Shown here: positions 34,152-42,310 of the stretch, piece after piece
Position numbering within the stretch: position 1 is the first letter of the stretch
Layout: each line of letters begins with the position of its first letter
Assembly (NCBI GenBank): GCA_017628235.1
Contig: JAGBZM010000061.1
Coordinates: 1-48,811 of the forward strand
DNA: 48,811 nucleotides
Direction: 5' to 3'
Source of the DNA: Lentisphaeria bacterium
GTDB lineage: Bacteria > Verrucomicrobiota > Lentisphaeria > Victivallales > Victivallaceae
Made by a program: the position numbers and the translations under genes
Notes under the pieces: model-generated
Told to the model about the DNA's origin: nothing
The model's database searches: none
What the model saw: the letters and a program-made list of their open reading frames with translations, nothing else

Positions 34152-36478
34152 CAGAAAGAGAATCCGACATTGAAGTGGATCCGGAGCTTGCGCCGGACAT
34201 TCTCCTGTCCAACCACCACCGGATAAGCCAGATCCAACCGCAACGGAGCCTGGATCATCGGCAATTTCAACCGGAAACCATAACCGACACCCACATTCAT
34301 CGAACTGAAATCCATGCTGTACGCATTATCCCAGGTGTCTCCGGCATCCACAAACGCCGCACCGCGCAACGGCCCCCAGATCGGATGCGAAATTTCCGCA
34401 TTCAACAGCAGCATGGTCTGGCCGCCGACATTACAGCCATTGACCATCTTGCCGATATCCCGGTAACCGAATCCGCGCACCGAACCGCTGCCGCCGAGGA
34501 AATATCTTTCGTACAACGGCACTTCATCCCGGTAATTGAATCCGGTAACCACTCCGATTTTCGCACCGAGCGACACCACGATCGCCTTGTCAAAGAAACT
34601 GTAGTGGTAACTGCCTTTGGCTTCCATCCGGAAAAAGTTTTCACTGGAACCGAATATTTTGGGAGAAATTGATCCGAAAAGGTTAAGATAGTATCCTTCG
34701 GTGGGATCAACCATACTGTCCCGGGTATCGCGACTCAGCATCAGCGAGAACTGGCTGACCCGCGACCAGCGGTCAAATCCATGATCATTCAGATATCCCC
34801 GGATACGGTCATTGATATTATGCACATGGACAACCTCAAATTTGTACCCGGCGGCAATGGTGGTGAAATCATCGAATATTTTGCGCTGCAGCGATGTTCT
34901 CACCCCGATGTGTTCCTCATCCCAGTCATCGTATTCCGAAGTGGTCAGGTAACTGGACAACTCAAAGCGCAACGGCAGATCAAACAGCCAGGGTTCCACA
35001 AAGTCAATATTGAATCCGGCATCATCGATACCGTAGATCCCCTGCACCCGCATCCGTTGACCGCCGCCATAAAACCAGTTGCCCGGATTGGTGATATCGA
35101 AGTTATTGGTGGACACCTCCACCATTCCGAAAAAGCTGTCCACATCCGATGCACCGGCACCGATACGGAAGTTGTAGCGGTCGGGTTTCTCTTCGACCGT
35201 GATCCGGATATCTTTCTCGTTAAGTGCATCGGCATTGACCGCTTCCGCCTCGACTTTGGTAAAATATCCCATGCCCATCAACCGCTGGCGGCTGATTTCG
35301 ATCCGCCGTTTGGTCACCGGATCACCGGGCTGGATCGCCAGTTCCCGGCGCAGCACTTTCTCTTTGGTGGCGGTGTTGCCGATAATATCCACATTACGGA
35401 CAAAATATTTACGGCCTTCGCTGATCTGAAAATCGACAGAAACTTTATGATTCGGATAATCTGCCGCCAGTACCGGACGCACCGTCAGGTCACTGTAACC
35501 ATCGGCATCGTAGAGCGCGCTGATCGTACGGACCGAATCATTCTGGCCGCTTTGCGAATATATTTCCCCGGACTTCAAACGCACCAGCGGCAGCAATTTT
35601 GCCGTTTCCAGTTTTTCATTGCCGCTGACGGTAATTTTATCCATGACATACGGTTCACCCTCCTCGATAACAAAATGCAGGTCGACAAATTCCGGATCAG
35701 CTGCCGTCGGCGTCAATTTGATATCTTTCACTTTAAAATCCAGATAACCTTTGTCAAAGTACAACTCGCGCAGCCGCGCCCGGTCGGTCTCCAATTCCGC
35801 CCGGTCAAGCAGACCGTGATTGAGAAAATTATTGATAAACGGCAGCAAATTCCAGTAACTGTAACTGTTGTACATCGCTGAACGCAGTTCACGTTCTTTG
35901 AAAGCCGTCACGCCCTCAAAGGTGACATTGTGAACTTTCAGCCGGAGATTCTCCTCGATCCTGACAGTCACGATCACTCCGCCATTGCCGTCCGGAATAG
36001 TCGCCGGCAGGGAAATAACCGCATCGGAGTAACCTTTTTCATGATAAAATTTACGCAGATTTTCCACCGACTGACTCAAAGCCTTACCATTCAACCGGTC
36101 ACCGTCTGCAATGAGCAGACAACCCTGCAAGTCCTTGGTGGAAAACTTTTTATTACCCTCTATTTTGAATACTGAAATCACCGGTGAGGGAGTTATTTTG
36201 TAAATAATTTCGATTTTTCCGTCCGGCATGGTCCGGAACTCGGACACCGCATCGGAAATTTTTCCGGTATTATAAAGACTTTTCAAATCTTCATCCATGT
36301 GAGCCGCACTGAATTCCATCCCCGGCCGCAAACGCAGAGCCACTTCCAGCAAATCAGTGGGGACCGGATTTTTTCCATCCTGAACAAATTTTACGGAACC
36401 GACTTCCGCACCATTGACGACCGCCGTCAAAACCAGCACCGGCAGCAGCAGTATCCGATTGAACCAACACTTAATCAT
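34151..36478 (-). CDS. bamA: Outer membrane protein assembly factor BamA
   Basis: The core of the BAM complex that folds beta-barrel proteins into the outer membrane. The 775-residue product has a signal peptide (MIKCWFNRILLLPVLVLTAVVNGA), then five POTRA repeats to about residue 420 (for example VFKIEGNKKFSTKDLQGCLL, VHNVTFEGVTAFKERELRSAM, ITVSGNEKLETAKLLPLVRL, VRNVDIIGNTATKEKVLRREL), then the barrel with YFLGGSGSVRGF (the VRGF motif of the Omp85 family) and a C-terminal Phe in FNVGFSF. The ATG at 36478 has GGGGAGAG upstream; an ATG at 36496 would add six residues before the signal. It lies 24 bases after dnaB and overlaps mazG. The usual neighbours skp and lpxD are absent. Confidence 0.95.
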   Translation of the reverse strand: MIKCWFNRILLLPVLVLTAVVNGAEVGSVKFVQDGKNPVPTDLLEVALRLRPGMEFSAAHMDEDLKSLYNTGKISDAVSEFRTMPDGKIEIIYKITPSPVISVFKIEGNKKFSTKDLQGCLLIADGDRLNGKALSQSVENLRKFYHEKGYSDAVISLPATIPDGNGGVIVTVRIEENLRLKVHNVTFEGVTAFKERELRSAMYNSYSYWNLLPFINNFLNHGLLDRAELETDRARLRELYFDKGYLDFKVKDIKLTPTAADPEFVDLHFVIEEGEPYVMDKITVSGNEKLETAKLLPLVRLKSGEIYSQSGQNDSVRTISALYDADGYSDLTVRPVLAADYPNHKVSVDFQISEGRKYFVRNVDIIGNTATKEKVLRRELAIQPGDPVTKRRIEISRQRLMGMGYFTKVEAEAVNADALNEKDIRITVEEKPDRYNFRIGAGASDVDSFFGMVEVSTNNFDITNPGNWFYGGGQRMRVQGIYGIDDAGFNIDFVEPWLFDLPLRFELSSYLTTSEYDDWDEEHIGVRTSLQRKIFDDFTTIAAGYKFEVVHVHNINDRIRGYLNDHGFDRWSRVSQFSLMLSRDTRDSMVDPTEGYYLNLFGSISPKIFGSSENFFRMEAKGSYHYSFFDKAIVVSLGAKIGVVTGFNYRDEVPLYERYFLGGSGSVRGFGYRDIGKMVNGCNVGGQTMLLLNAEISHPIWGPLRGAAFVDAGDTWDNAYSMDFSSMNVGVGYGFRLKLPMIQAPLRLDLAYPVVVGQENVRRKLRIHFNVGFSF

Positions 36479-36502
36479 TTCACGCTCTCCCCACATTTAA
36501 TC

Positions 36503-37930
36503 TCACTGTCCGTCACTGCCGGGAGCAAATTCCCGGTTGACCGGCGGAGCAGCCTCAAACAACATTTTTGAAGGATAAAAATTCAATTTGACCGTACCGA
36601 TCTTTCCGTTACGGTTCTTTTCCACGATCAATTCCGCTTCGGTGGATGCGCCGTCAGCGATATTTTTGGCATCATCCCGGTTGCGGTGCAGAAATGTCAC
36701 AATATCAGCATCCTGCTCAATCGCACCGGATTCACGCAGGTGCGCCAGTTTCGGGCGGGCATTGGCACTGGTATTTTTATCGATCTCACGGTTGAGCTGG
36801 GCAAGAACCAGCACCGGAATATTGAGATCCTTGGCCAATTTTTTTATGCCCCCGGATATCTCTGCAACCTCCTGCTGCCGGCTGTCCACCCGGGCATCAG
36901 CATGCATAAGCTGTAAATAGTCAATAACTATCAACTGAATATCATGTTCGTTTTTCAATCTGCGCGCTTTGGCACGCAATTCAGAAATCGTCAAACCGCC
37001 GGTCGGATCGATAAATAAATTCGCATTGCGGATATTGGCGGCGGCGGTGGTCAATTTCACCATATCCGAATCATTGAATGTCCCGTTCCAGAAAACACTT
37101 TCCGGGATTCCAGCCTCGGTGCAAAGCAGACGGCGGGCGATCTGACTGTCAGTCATTTCCAAGCTGAAGAATGCTACCGGCCGCCGTTTTTCCCCCTTGA
37201 TCGCCACATTGGAAATAATATTCAAACCCAGCGTGGTTTTACCGATGGACGGACGGGCGGCAAGCACAAACATTTCCCCTTTTTTCAACCCGCCGGTAAA
37301 ATCATCCAGCGGCGTGTATCCGGTGGGTATACCCACTTCGATCCGGTGATCCTTGATATCCATAAGCATCTGAAACTCCTGCGCCACCAGTTGACGCAGA
37401 TCACGGATCGCTTCAGTTGCTCCGGAAGTACGGATATTGTAAATATCGGTTTCGATCTCCTCGACCAGTTTATCGGGGTCGGCATCGTTATCGAAACACT
37501 TCATCAACGCTCCGGAACAGGCATCTATCATCCGGCGGAGCATTGCCAGATTACGGAGAATTTCGCACCACGACTCAATATTCACGGTGGTGGCAATGGC
37601 GGCATAGATCTCCGCCAGATAGAGTTCGCCGCCGGCAGCATCAAGTTTATCCGACGCTTTCAACTTCTGGGCGACACTCAAAAGATCCGGTGCAGTACCG
37701 GCTTTGTGCAATTCAACTGCACTGACGAATATATTACGGTTGGCGGCACTGTAAAAAGCATCGCCGGTGGTGCCGAGTTTTTCAATAACTGTATCGACAC
37801 AACTTTTCGGTTCGCGGAGAATGGCGGCAAGAACCGCCTGCTCCACTTTCAGATTATGCGGCTGCGCCCGGTCGGGCAAAATACCCGCCGGGCGTTTTGA
37901 AACAGAATTTTTTCCGTTAACTTCAGCCAT
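36503..37930 (-). CDS. dnaB: Replicative DNA helicase (DnaB)
   Basis: The hexameric helicase of the replication fork. The 475-residue product has the N-terminal helical domain (PHNLKVEQAVLAAILREP; normal start PxxxEAExxVLGxxL) and the RecA-like domain with Walker A ARPSIGKTTLGLN, LEMTDSQIARRLLCTEAG, LIVIDYLQLMHAD (Walker B, DnaB form IDYLQLM), and HLRESGAIEQDADIVTFLHR. No intein is present. The ATG at 37930 has AGAGG about 8 bases upstream; an alternative upstream start would add six residues. It follows rplI by 18 bases, the common rpsF-ssb-rpsR-rplI-dnaB order. Confidence 0.97.
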   Translation of the reverse strand: MAEVNGKNSVSKRPAGILPDRAQPHNLKVEQAVLAAILREPKSCVDTVIEKLGTTGDAFYSAANRNIFVSAVELHKAGTAPDLLSVAQKLKASDKLDAAGGELYLAEIYAAIATTVNIESWCEILRNLAMLRRMIDACSGALMKCFDNDADPDKLVEEIETDIYNIRTSGATEAIRDLRQLVAQEFQMLMDIKDHRIEVGIPTGYTPLDDFTGGLKKGEMFVLAARPSIGKTTLGLNIISNVAIKGEKRRPVAFFSLEMTDSQIARRLLCTEAGIPESVFWNGTFNDSDMVKLTTAAANIRNANLFIDPTGGLTISELRAKARRLKNEHDIQLIVIDYLQLMHADARVDSRQQEVAEISGGIKKLAKDLNIPVLVLAQLNREIDKNTSANARPKLAHLRESGAIEQDADIVTFLHRNRDDAKNIADGASTEAELIVEKNRNGKIGTVKLNFYPSKMLFEAAPPVNREFAPGSDGQ

Positions 37931-37948
37931 AAAGAGCCTCTGCGGCAA

Positions 37949-38401
37949 TTAACCGCGAACGACCCAGATTTTGACCGCAGCGGTAACTTCGGGGTGAAGT
38001 TTGACTTCCGCTTCGAAGCTGCCGAGCATTTTGATCGGCGGATCGATAAGAATGCGGTTGTGTTCGACAGCATATCCCTGCGCTTTGAGTTCTTCGGAAA
38101 CCATACGCGGAGTGACGGAACCAAAGAGCTGATCGTCTTCGGTGGCCTGCATCGCAATGGAAATTTCGACGCTGCTCAACTTTTCGGCCAGAGCTTTGGC
38201 GTTGGCCAGATCAGCGGCGCGGCGGGCGGCGATCGCGGCTTTGCGGGATTCGATCAGACGCAAAGTTCCGGGAGTCGCTTTGGCAGCAAGCTTGTTGGGG
38301 ATAAGAAAGTTTCTGGCATAACCGGGGGCAACACGCACCTCATCACCGGCCAGACCGAGATGTTCGACATCATCCAAAAGAATAAGATTTACATAAGCCA
38401 T
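37949..38401 (-). CDS. rplI: 50S ribosomal protein L9
   Basis: A 150-residue ribosomal protein (E. coli L9 is 149) that binds 23S rRNA near the L1 stalk. The N-terminal RNA-binding part is MAYVNLILLDDVEHLGLAGDEVRVAPGYARNFLIPNKLA, followed by the long connecting helix (AAIAARRAADLANAKALAEKL) and a C-terminal domain (DDQLFGSVTPRMVSEEL). The ATG at 38401 has a GGAGG site; upstream in-frame codons overlap rpsR and are not family-like. It sits between rpsR and dnaB. Confidence 0.97.
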   Translation of the reverse strand: MAYVNLILLDDVEHLGLAGDEVRVAPGYARNFLIPNKLAAKATPGTLRLIESRKAAIAARRAADLANAKALAEKLSSVEISIAMQATEDDQLFGSVTPRMVSEELKAQGYAVEHNRILIDPPIKMLGSFEAEVKLHPEVTAAVKIWVVRG

Positions 38402-38439
38402 AGGTAAATACCTCCAAATAGTTCTCTTGTGGTTTCTTT

Positions 38440-38676
38440 TCAGTAGACCAGCGAGAGCATCCGCGCCCGTTTGATGGCGATGGAAAGCATTTTCTGGTGA
38501 TCCAGACAATTGCCGGTGATGCGGCGGGGCATGATCTTGCCTTTTTCGGTCTGAAATTTCATCAGAGTTTCAGCGTCTTTGAAATCAATGTAGCGGACTT
38601 TTGCCTCACAGAAGCGGCAAACCTTGGGTTTTGCAGCCGCACGACGACGGCCGCCCTGTCTTTTCTGACCCTGCAT
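38440..38676 (-). CDS. rpsR: 30S ribosomal protein S18, zinc-ribbon-bearing form
   Basis: A 78-residue ribosomal protein with the S18 core [48 protein letters not shown]. It keeps the metal-type cysteines: CRFCEAK plus NCLDH, so it is the zinc-binding (C+) form rather than the zinc-free paralogue. The basic N-terminus ([17 protein letters not shown]) is usual. AGAGGA precedes the ATG. It lies between ssb and rplI as in most bacteria. Confidence 0.97.
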   Translation of the reverse strand: MQGQKRQGGRRRAAAKPKVCRFCEAKVRYIDFKDAETLMKFQTEKGKIMPRRITGNCLDHQKMLSIAIKRARMLSLVY

Positions 38677-38732
38677 GGGAATCCTCTCTTTTCTTTATTT
38701 TAACACACGTTTTTATTATTGTCAACTGTTTT

Positions 38733-39281
38733 TCAGAACGGGATATCATCTTCCGGAATATCCTGCACCCCTTCCGGGAAACCGGGTTCCGGCATCGGAG
38801 GAGCATCCATCTGGCGGGGCGGCTGCGCGCCGGCGGCCGGGGGCGGAAAACCATGATTCTGGTAATTGCCCTGCGGGAAACCGGACTGCTGATAGCTGCC
38901 CTGCGGATAGCTGTTCTGCGGATAAGCCCCGGAAACCGGAGCATCATCTTTACGGCGGTTCATAAATTGAACATTTTCCGCAAGCACCCGCAACTTGGAA
39001 CGCTGACCGCCGCCATTGCGGTCCTCCCAGGTGTCAAGCTGCAGTCTGCCCTCGATCATCACCTGAGAACCCTTGGAAAGATACTGGCGGCAGTTGTTGG
39101 CAACTTTGCCCCAAACCACCACATCGACGAAACAGGTCTCTTCCTGCTCCTGACCGTTGCTGGTAAAACGGCGGCTTACAGCGAGCCGCAGATCGCAGAC
39201 GCTCTGACCGTTGGGGAAGCCCCGCAAATCGGGGTCGCGGGTCAGATTTCCCAGAAGAAAAACCTTATTCAGCGAAGCCAT
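38733..39281 (-). CDS. ssb: Single-stranded DNA-binding protein (SSB)
   Basis: A 182-residue protein. Residues 1-110 form the OB fold (MASLNKVFLLGNLTRDPDLR; ETCFVDVVVWGKVANNCRQYLSKGSQVMIEGRLQLDTWED). A glycine/proline/glutamine-rich linker with tyrosine repeats follows (YPQNSYPQGSYQQSGFPQGNYQ), and the acidic tip EDDIPF is the docking site for repair and replication partners. It binds single-stranded DNA as a tetramer. The gene lies between rpsF and rpsR. AGAGAG lies about 8 bases before the ATG. Confidence 0.97.
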   Translation of the reverse strand: MASLNKVFLLGNLTRDPDLRGFPNGQSVCDLRLAVSRRFTSNGQEQEETCFVDVVVWGKVANNCRQYLSKGSQVMIEGRLQLDTWEDRNGGGQRSKLRVLAENVQFMNRRKDDAPVSGAYPQNSYPQGSYQQSGFPQGNYQNHGFPPPAAGAQPPRQMDAPPMPEPGFPEGVQDIPEDDIPF

Positions 39282-39335
39282 GATAATCTCTCTTTCGTTC
39301 TAAATTTTATAACAATTTTTTGCAACTTATCCGTT

Positions 39336-39662
39336 TTATTCGAAACGCAGCGGTTCGGCATTGTCCGCGCCTTCCGGACGGTCATAGATCAGCGTCATGC
39401 TGCGCAGAACCTGCTGGTCCAGATGGTACTTCTCGCGGATGGCGACCAGTTTCGCCGGGTCCAGCGTAAAGATGAAGTCGAAGTACAATCCGGCACGCCG
39501 TTTGTCGATTTCATAGGTAAATTGTTTGCGTCCCATTTCAACGGTCTTTTCGATTTCGCCGCCGAGAGATTTGATCAACTCCGCGAAACCATTGCAGAAA
39601 GCAGCACCGTTGTCATCCGTCTTGCGGATGTCCAGAATGAATACAGATTCGTATTTTTTCAA
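39336..39662 (-). CDS. rpsF: 30S ribosomal protein S6 (TTG start)
   Basis: A 108-residue ribosomal protein of the small-subunit platform that pairs with S18. It has the S6 fold: KYESVFILDI, VEMGRKQFTYEIDKRRAGLYFDFIFTLDP and HLDQQVLRSMTLIY. The start codon is TTG (39660-39662), with AGAGG 7 bases upstream. No ATG or GTG in frame gives the family N-terminus, so the TTG seems real. It is the first gene of the rpsF-ssb-rpsR-rplI block and follows pth. Confidence 0.95.
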   Translation of the reverse strand: MKKYESVFILDIRKTDDNGAAFCNGFAELIKSLGGEIEKTVEMGRKQFTYEIDKRRAGLYFDFIFTLDPAKLVAIREKYHLDQQVLRSMTLIYDRPEGADNAEPLRFE

Positions 39663-39691
39663 AATAAACCTCTTTTCTTTGATGGCTTTTT

Positions 39692-40306
39692 TTACTTTGT
39701 TTCAGTATCGTTCTTTTCTGCGGCATTGAATTTATTCATTGCCGCTGTCATTCCGGCACCGAGGATCGTTTTCACCGCCTCGGCGGCCCGGCTGATTGCC
39801 AATGCAAAGGATTTTTCCTCATCGCCCTCAAAACCGCTTAACACATAGTCGGCAGTTTTGCCTGCTTCCGGCCGGCCGATGCCGACCCGGAGCCGTTTGA
39901 ATCCGGCACTGCCGAGTTTGGCAATGATTGATTTCAAACCGTTATGCCCGCCATCAGAACCTCCCTGCCGCAGCCGTAATCTGCCCGGTGCCAGATCCAG
40001 ATCATCAGAAATGACCAGGATCTCTTCCGGCTTGATCTCCAGCCGCCGGCTCAGAGGAGCTACGGCATCGCCGCTGGCATTCATATAGGTCAGCGGCATC
40101 TGCAAAACCAGCGTCCTGCCCCGGTAACGGCCGGTAAAGACGTTACTCTCAGCAGTATGACTCATGGTAAATCTCCCGGTGGGAAACTCCGCCAGAAGTT
40201 TCTCGATCACCATGAATCCGGCATTGTGGCGGGAATTGGCATATTCCGATCCCGGATTACCCAATCCGACGATCAGTTTTATGCTGCTTCCAGCCTGCAC
40301 TGCCAT
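39692..40306 (-). CDS. pth: Peptidyl-tRNA hydrolase
   Basis: Releases tRNA from stalled peptidyl-tRNA. The 204-residue product has LIVGLGNPGSEYANSRHNAGF with the catalytic histidine, MPLTYMNASGDAV, ISDDLDLAPGRLRLRQGGSDGGHNGLKSI, and GFKRLRVGIGRPE, all family blocks. Length is close to the usual 190-200. AAAGGG precedes the ATG. It sits in the usual place between the L25 gene and rpsF. Confidence 0.97.
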   Translation of the reverse strand: MAVQAGSSIKLIVGLGNPGSEYANSRHNAGFMVIEKLLAEFPTGRFTMSHTAESNVFTGRYRGRTLVLQMPLTYMNASGDAVAPLSRRLEIKPEEILVISDDLDLAPGRLRLRQGGSDGGHNGLKSIIAKLGSAGFKRLRVGIGRPEAGKTADYVLSGFEGDEEKSFALAISRAAEAVKTILGAGMTAAMNKFNAAEKNDTETK

Positions 40307-40363
40307 AGAAAAACCCTTTTGTCAATCAGCATTGTTCCGGAGCAGATACTCCGGGAACGGAAC

Positions 40364-41008
40364 TTACTTTTTCGCCTTCTCCGCAGCGCGGGCTTCGGCT
40401 TTCTTTTCATTGATGGCTTCCGGCTCAGCGGAACCCTCTTCAGCGACACTGTCAGCAGTCGGCAGCACAACGTGGAAGACGATTTCACCGGCTTCCAAAC
40501 CGCGAACTTTGACACCCTCGGGCAGAACCAGATCCGCAACAGTCAGCACGTCACCGACTTTCAAATTGGTAACATCGACTTTGATCTGATCGGGCAGCAC
40601 ATCCGGACGGCAGGTCACGGGCAATTCGTGGACTTCCTGCTCCAGAACACCGCCGTGAGAAGCTCCGTAGCAGTCACCGAATGCGTGAAGCGCGACGGCG
40701 GCATGGATCTCCTCGGCCATATCGACTGCCATGAAGTCGATGTGGTAGACGTAATTTTTCAGGTGGTTGAACTGAACTTCCTTGACAATGGCGGGAATCT
40801 CTTTGCCATCAACGCAGATGGTGTAGAGACTGGCTTTCTTGGCGTAAGCAACCTGCCATTCTTCGGTTTTCAGTGTGACGGCGATGGATTCTTTTCCGCG
40901 ACTGTAGATGATCGCCGGGATGAATCCCGCTTTACGGAGACGGCGCGAGGCGTTATCTCCGAACTCGCTTCGCGGCTGGGCCGCGATCACATTCTCTGCT
41001 TTGCTCAT
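40364..41008 (-). CDS. rplY: 50S ribosomal protein L25 (Ctc/TL5 form)
   Basis: A 214-residue member of the longer two-domain Ctc/TL5 type, unlike the 94-residue E. coli L25. The N-terminal 5S rRNA-binding domain includes EFGDNASRRLRKAGFIPAIIYSRGKE; the C-terminal beta domain has LPVTCRPDVLPDQIKVDVTNLKVGDVLTVADLVLPEGVKV. The tail is Lys/Ala/Glu rich. A good AAAGGAAAT site precedes the ATG. It follows prs by 56 bases, and the prs-rplY-pth order is common in bacteria. A hairpin with one bulge lies between it and pth (40334-40358) and lacks a T run. Confidence 0.95.
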   Translation of the reverse strand: MSKAENVIAAQPRSEFGDNASRRLRKAGFIPAIIYSRGKESIAVTLKTEEWQVAYAKKASLYTICVDGKEIPAIVKEVQFNHLKNYVYHIDFMAVDMAEEIHAAVALHAFGDCYGASHGGVLEQEVHELPVTCRPDVLPDQIKVDVTNLKVGDVLTVADLVLPEGVKVRGLEAGEIVFHVVLPTADSVAEEGSAEPEAINEKKAEARAAEKAKK

Positions 41009-41064
41009 GGATTTCCTTTCGCTTTTATTTTTGGAGAATTGTTGTTTTACTTACTATTAATATA

Positions 41065-42027
41065 TCAGTGCCCGGCTGTGTAGAACAGGGGCGAAACCGA
41101 TTTACCTTCATGGATACGACGGATGGCCTCACCGAGCAGCGGAGCAACACTGACGGTACGGATCTTACCGTTAAGCGTGTCGATATTGGGCACTGCGTCG
41201 GTGGTGATAAGCTGCTCGATCTCCGGAGTATTGAGCAATTTTTCCTTACCGATACCGCTGAGCAGGCAGTGAGAAACGGCTGCGTAAACCTTGGCCGCGC
41301 CGTGCGCCTTGAGAATTTTGGCTGCTGCACAGAGAGTACCGGCGGTACTGGTCATATCATCGGTAATCACGCAGATACGGTCCTTGACATCACCGACCAG
41401 GTGGCTGGAAGCCACTGTGGTGGCGTTGATCCGGCGTTTGGTGACGACCGCGAACCCGGCGGAAAGCATATCCCCGTAAGCCATCGCCATTTTAGTGCTG
41501 CCTGAATCCGGAGCCACAACCACACCGTTATCACCGATAAGTTCTTTCAAATACGGCACGAGAACCGGACGGGCATAAAGATGATCGACCGGAATATCGA
41601 AAAAACCCTGGATCTGCTGAGCATGAAGATCCATCGTCAAAATCCGGTCAGCTCCCGCGCAGGTAAGCAGATTGGCCACCAGTTTGGCGGTAATGGGAAC
41701 ACGCGGTTTATCTTTGCGGTCCTGACGCGCATAGCCGAAATACGGCAGCACGGCGGTGATCCGGGCGGCACTGGCGCGTTTGGCGGCATCGATCATAATG
41801 AGCAGCTCCATCAGATTTTCATTGGATGGAGTGCAGGTCGGCTGGATAAGAAACGCATCTGCCCGCCGTACATTCTCCTCGAACTGAACAAATATCTCAC
41901 TGTCGGGAAAATGGGTGATATGCACTTTGCCGAGACTTGCACCGAGATAGTTTGCGATGTTCTGCGAGAGTTCCGGATGTCCGCAACCGGAATACAGACA
42001 AATGTGTGTTGCTTCTGCCAATTTCAT
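41065..42027 (-). CDS. prs: Ribose-phosphate pyrophosphokinase (PRPP synthase)
   Basis: Makes PRPP from ribose 5-phosphate and ATP, feeding purine, pyrimidine, histidine, tryptophan and NAD synthesis. The 320-residue product has the class I features: FPDSEIFVQFEENVRRAD, the flexible loop YFGYARQDRKDKPRVPITAKL, the PRPP synthase signature DLHAQQIQGFFDIPVDHL, and DDMTSTAGTL for the ribose phosphate. It uses AGGGC before the ATG. It has a strong promoter and a long leader of about 170 bases, and heads the long housekeeping run. It lies away from purT and hisC, which both depend on PRPP-derived pathways. Confidence 0.97.
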   Translation of the reverse strand: MKLAEATHICLYSGCGHPELSQNIANYLGASLGKVHITHFPDSEIFVQFEENVRRADAFLIQPTCTPSNENLMELLIMIDAAKRASAARITAVLPYFGYARQDRKDKPRVPITAKLVANLLTCAGADRILTMDLHAQQIQGFFDIPVDHLYARPVLVPYLKELIGDNGVVVAPDSGSTKMAMAYGDMLSAGFAVVTKRRINATTVASSHLVGDVKDRICVITDDMTSTAGTLCAAAKILKAHGAAKVYAAVSHCLLSGIGKEKLLNTPEIEQLITTDAVPNIDTLNGKIRTVSVAPLLGEAIRRIHEGKSVSPLFYTAGH

Positions 42028-42155
42028 TTTTTGCCCTGTTTATTTATATTTTGCCTGCCGCAAAACCTCAGGGTGGAAATGGCGCAAAAGCGGTGTCGCT
42101 CAAGCGGTCATGACCGGAAACCTCATGGTTCGGCGGAACGGAAAAACTCAGCCGG

Positions 42156-42176
42156 GATTCATCATTCCGATGAATC
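42156..42176 (-). other. Hairpin in the prs leader
   Basis: GATTCATC (42156-42163) and GATGAATC (42169-42176) form a perfect 8-bp stem with a 5-base loop within the leader of prs. A second inverted repeat, CGGTCATGACCG, lies further along near 42099-42110. No known riboswitch class is recognised. There is a short T run (CTGAGTTTTT on the minus strand) after the hairpin but not next to it. Confidence 0.4.
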
Positions 42177-42207
42177 AAGATTTCAAAACTTTACTAACAA
42201 ACATCTT

Positions 42208-42236
42208 AATATAGCACGCCAAAGCCTGTTTGTCAA
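42208..42236 (-). promoter_or_regulatory. Promoter of prs and the housekeeping run
   Basis: On the minus strand: TTGACA (42231-42236), a 17-base spacer, and TATATT (42208-42213) with TGC ahead of it. All three elements are at or near consensus, the best promoter in the window. It gives a leader of about 170 bases before prs. Confidence 0.8.
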
Positions 42237-42266
42237 TAGCGCAAAGCAGTTTTTTTGCAATTCCCC

Positions 42267-42295
42267 CGGATGCCGGACCGCATCTCCGGCATCCG
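42267..42295 (-). terminator. Hairpin downstream of the ABC-F gene, possible terminator
   Basis: CGGATGCCGGA and TCCGGCATCCG form a perfect 11-bp stem around a 7-base loop, 15 bases after the ABC-F stop codon. On the minus strand it is followed by GGGGGAATTGC and then As, not Ts, so classic intrinsic termination is doubtful. It may stabilise the 3' end or stop transcription some other way. It separates the kinase operon from prs. Confidence 0.45.
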
Positions 42296-42310
42296 CATAC
42301 GCGGTTTCAT

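Noticed and set aside
34781..35881. A 366-codon plus-strand open frame within bamA
   Set aside because: It is opposite the POTRA and barrel coding part of bamA, without a ribosome site or recognisable motif; a codon-bias shadow.
38601..39848. A 415-codon plus-strand open frame over rpsR, ssb and rpsF
   Set aside because: It is antisense to three certain genes and crosses their intergenic gaps; no family features.
40334..40358. Hairpin between rplY and pth as a terminator
   Set aside because: The stem has a bulge and no T run follows on the minus strand; the genes on both sides are normally cotranscribed.
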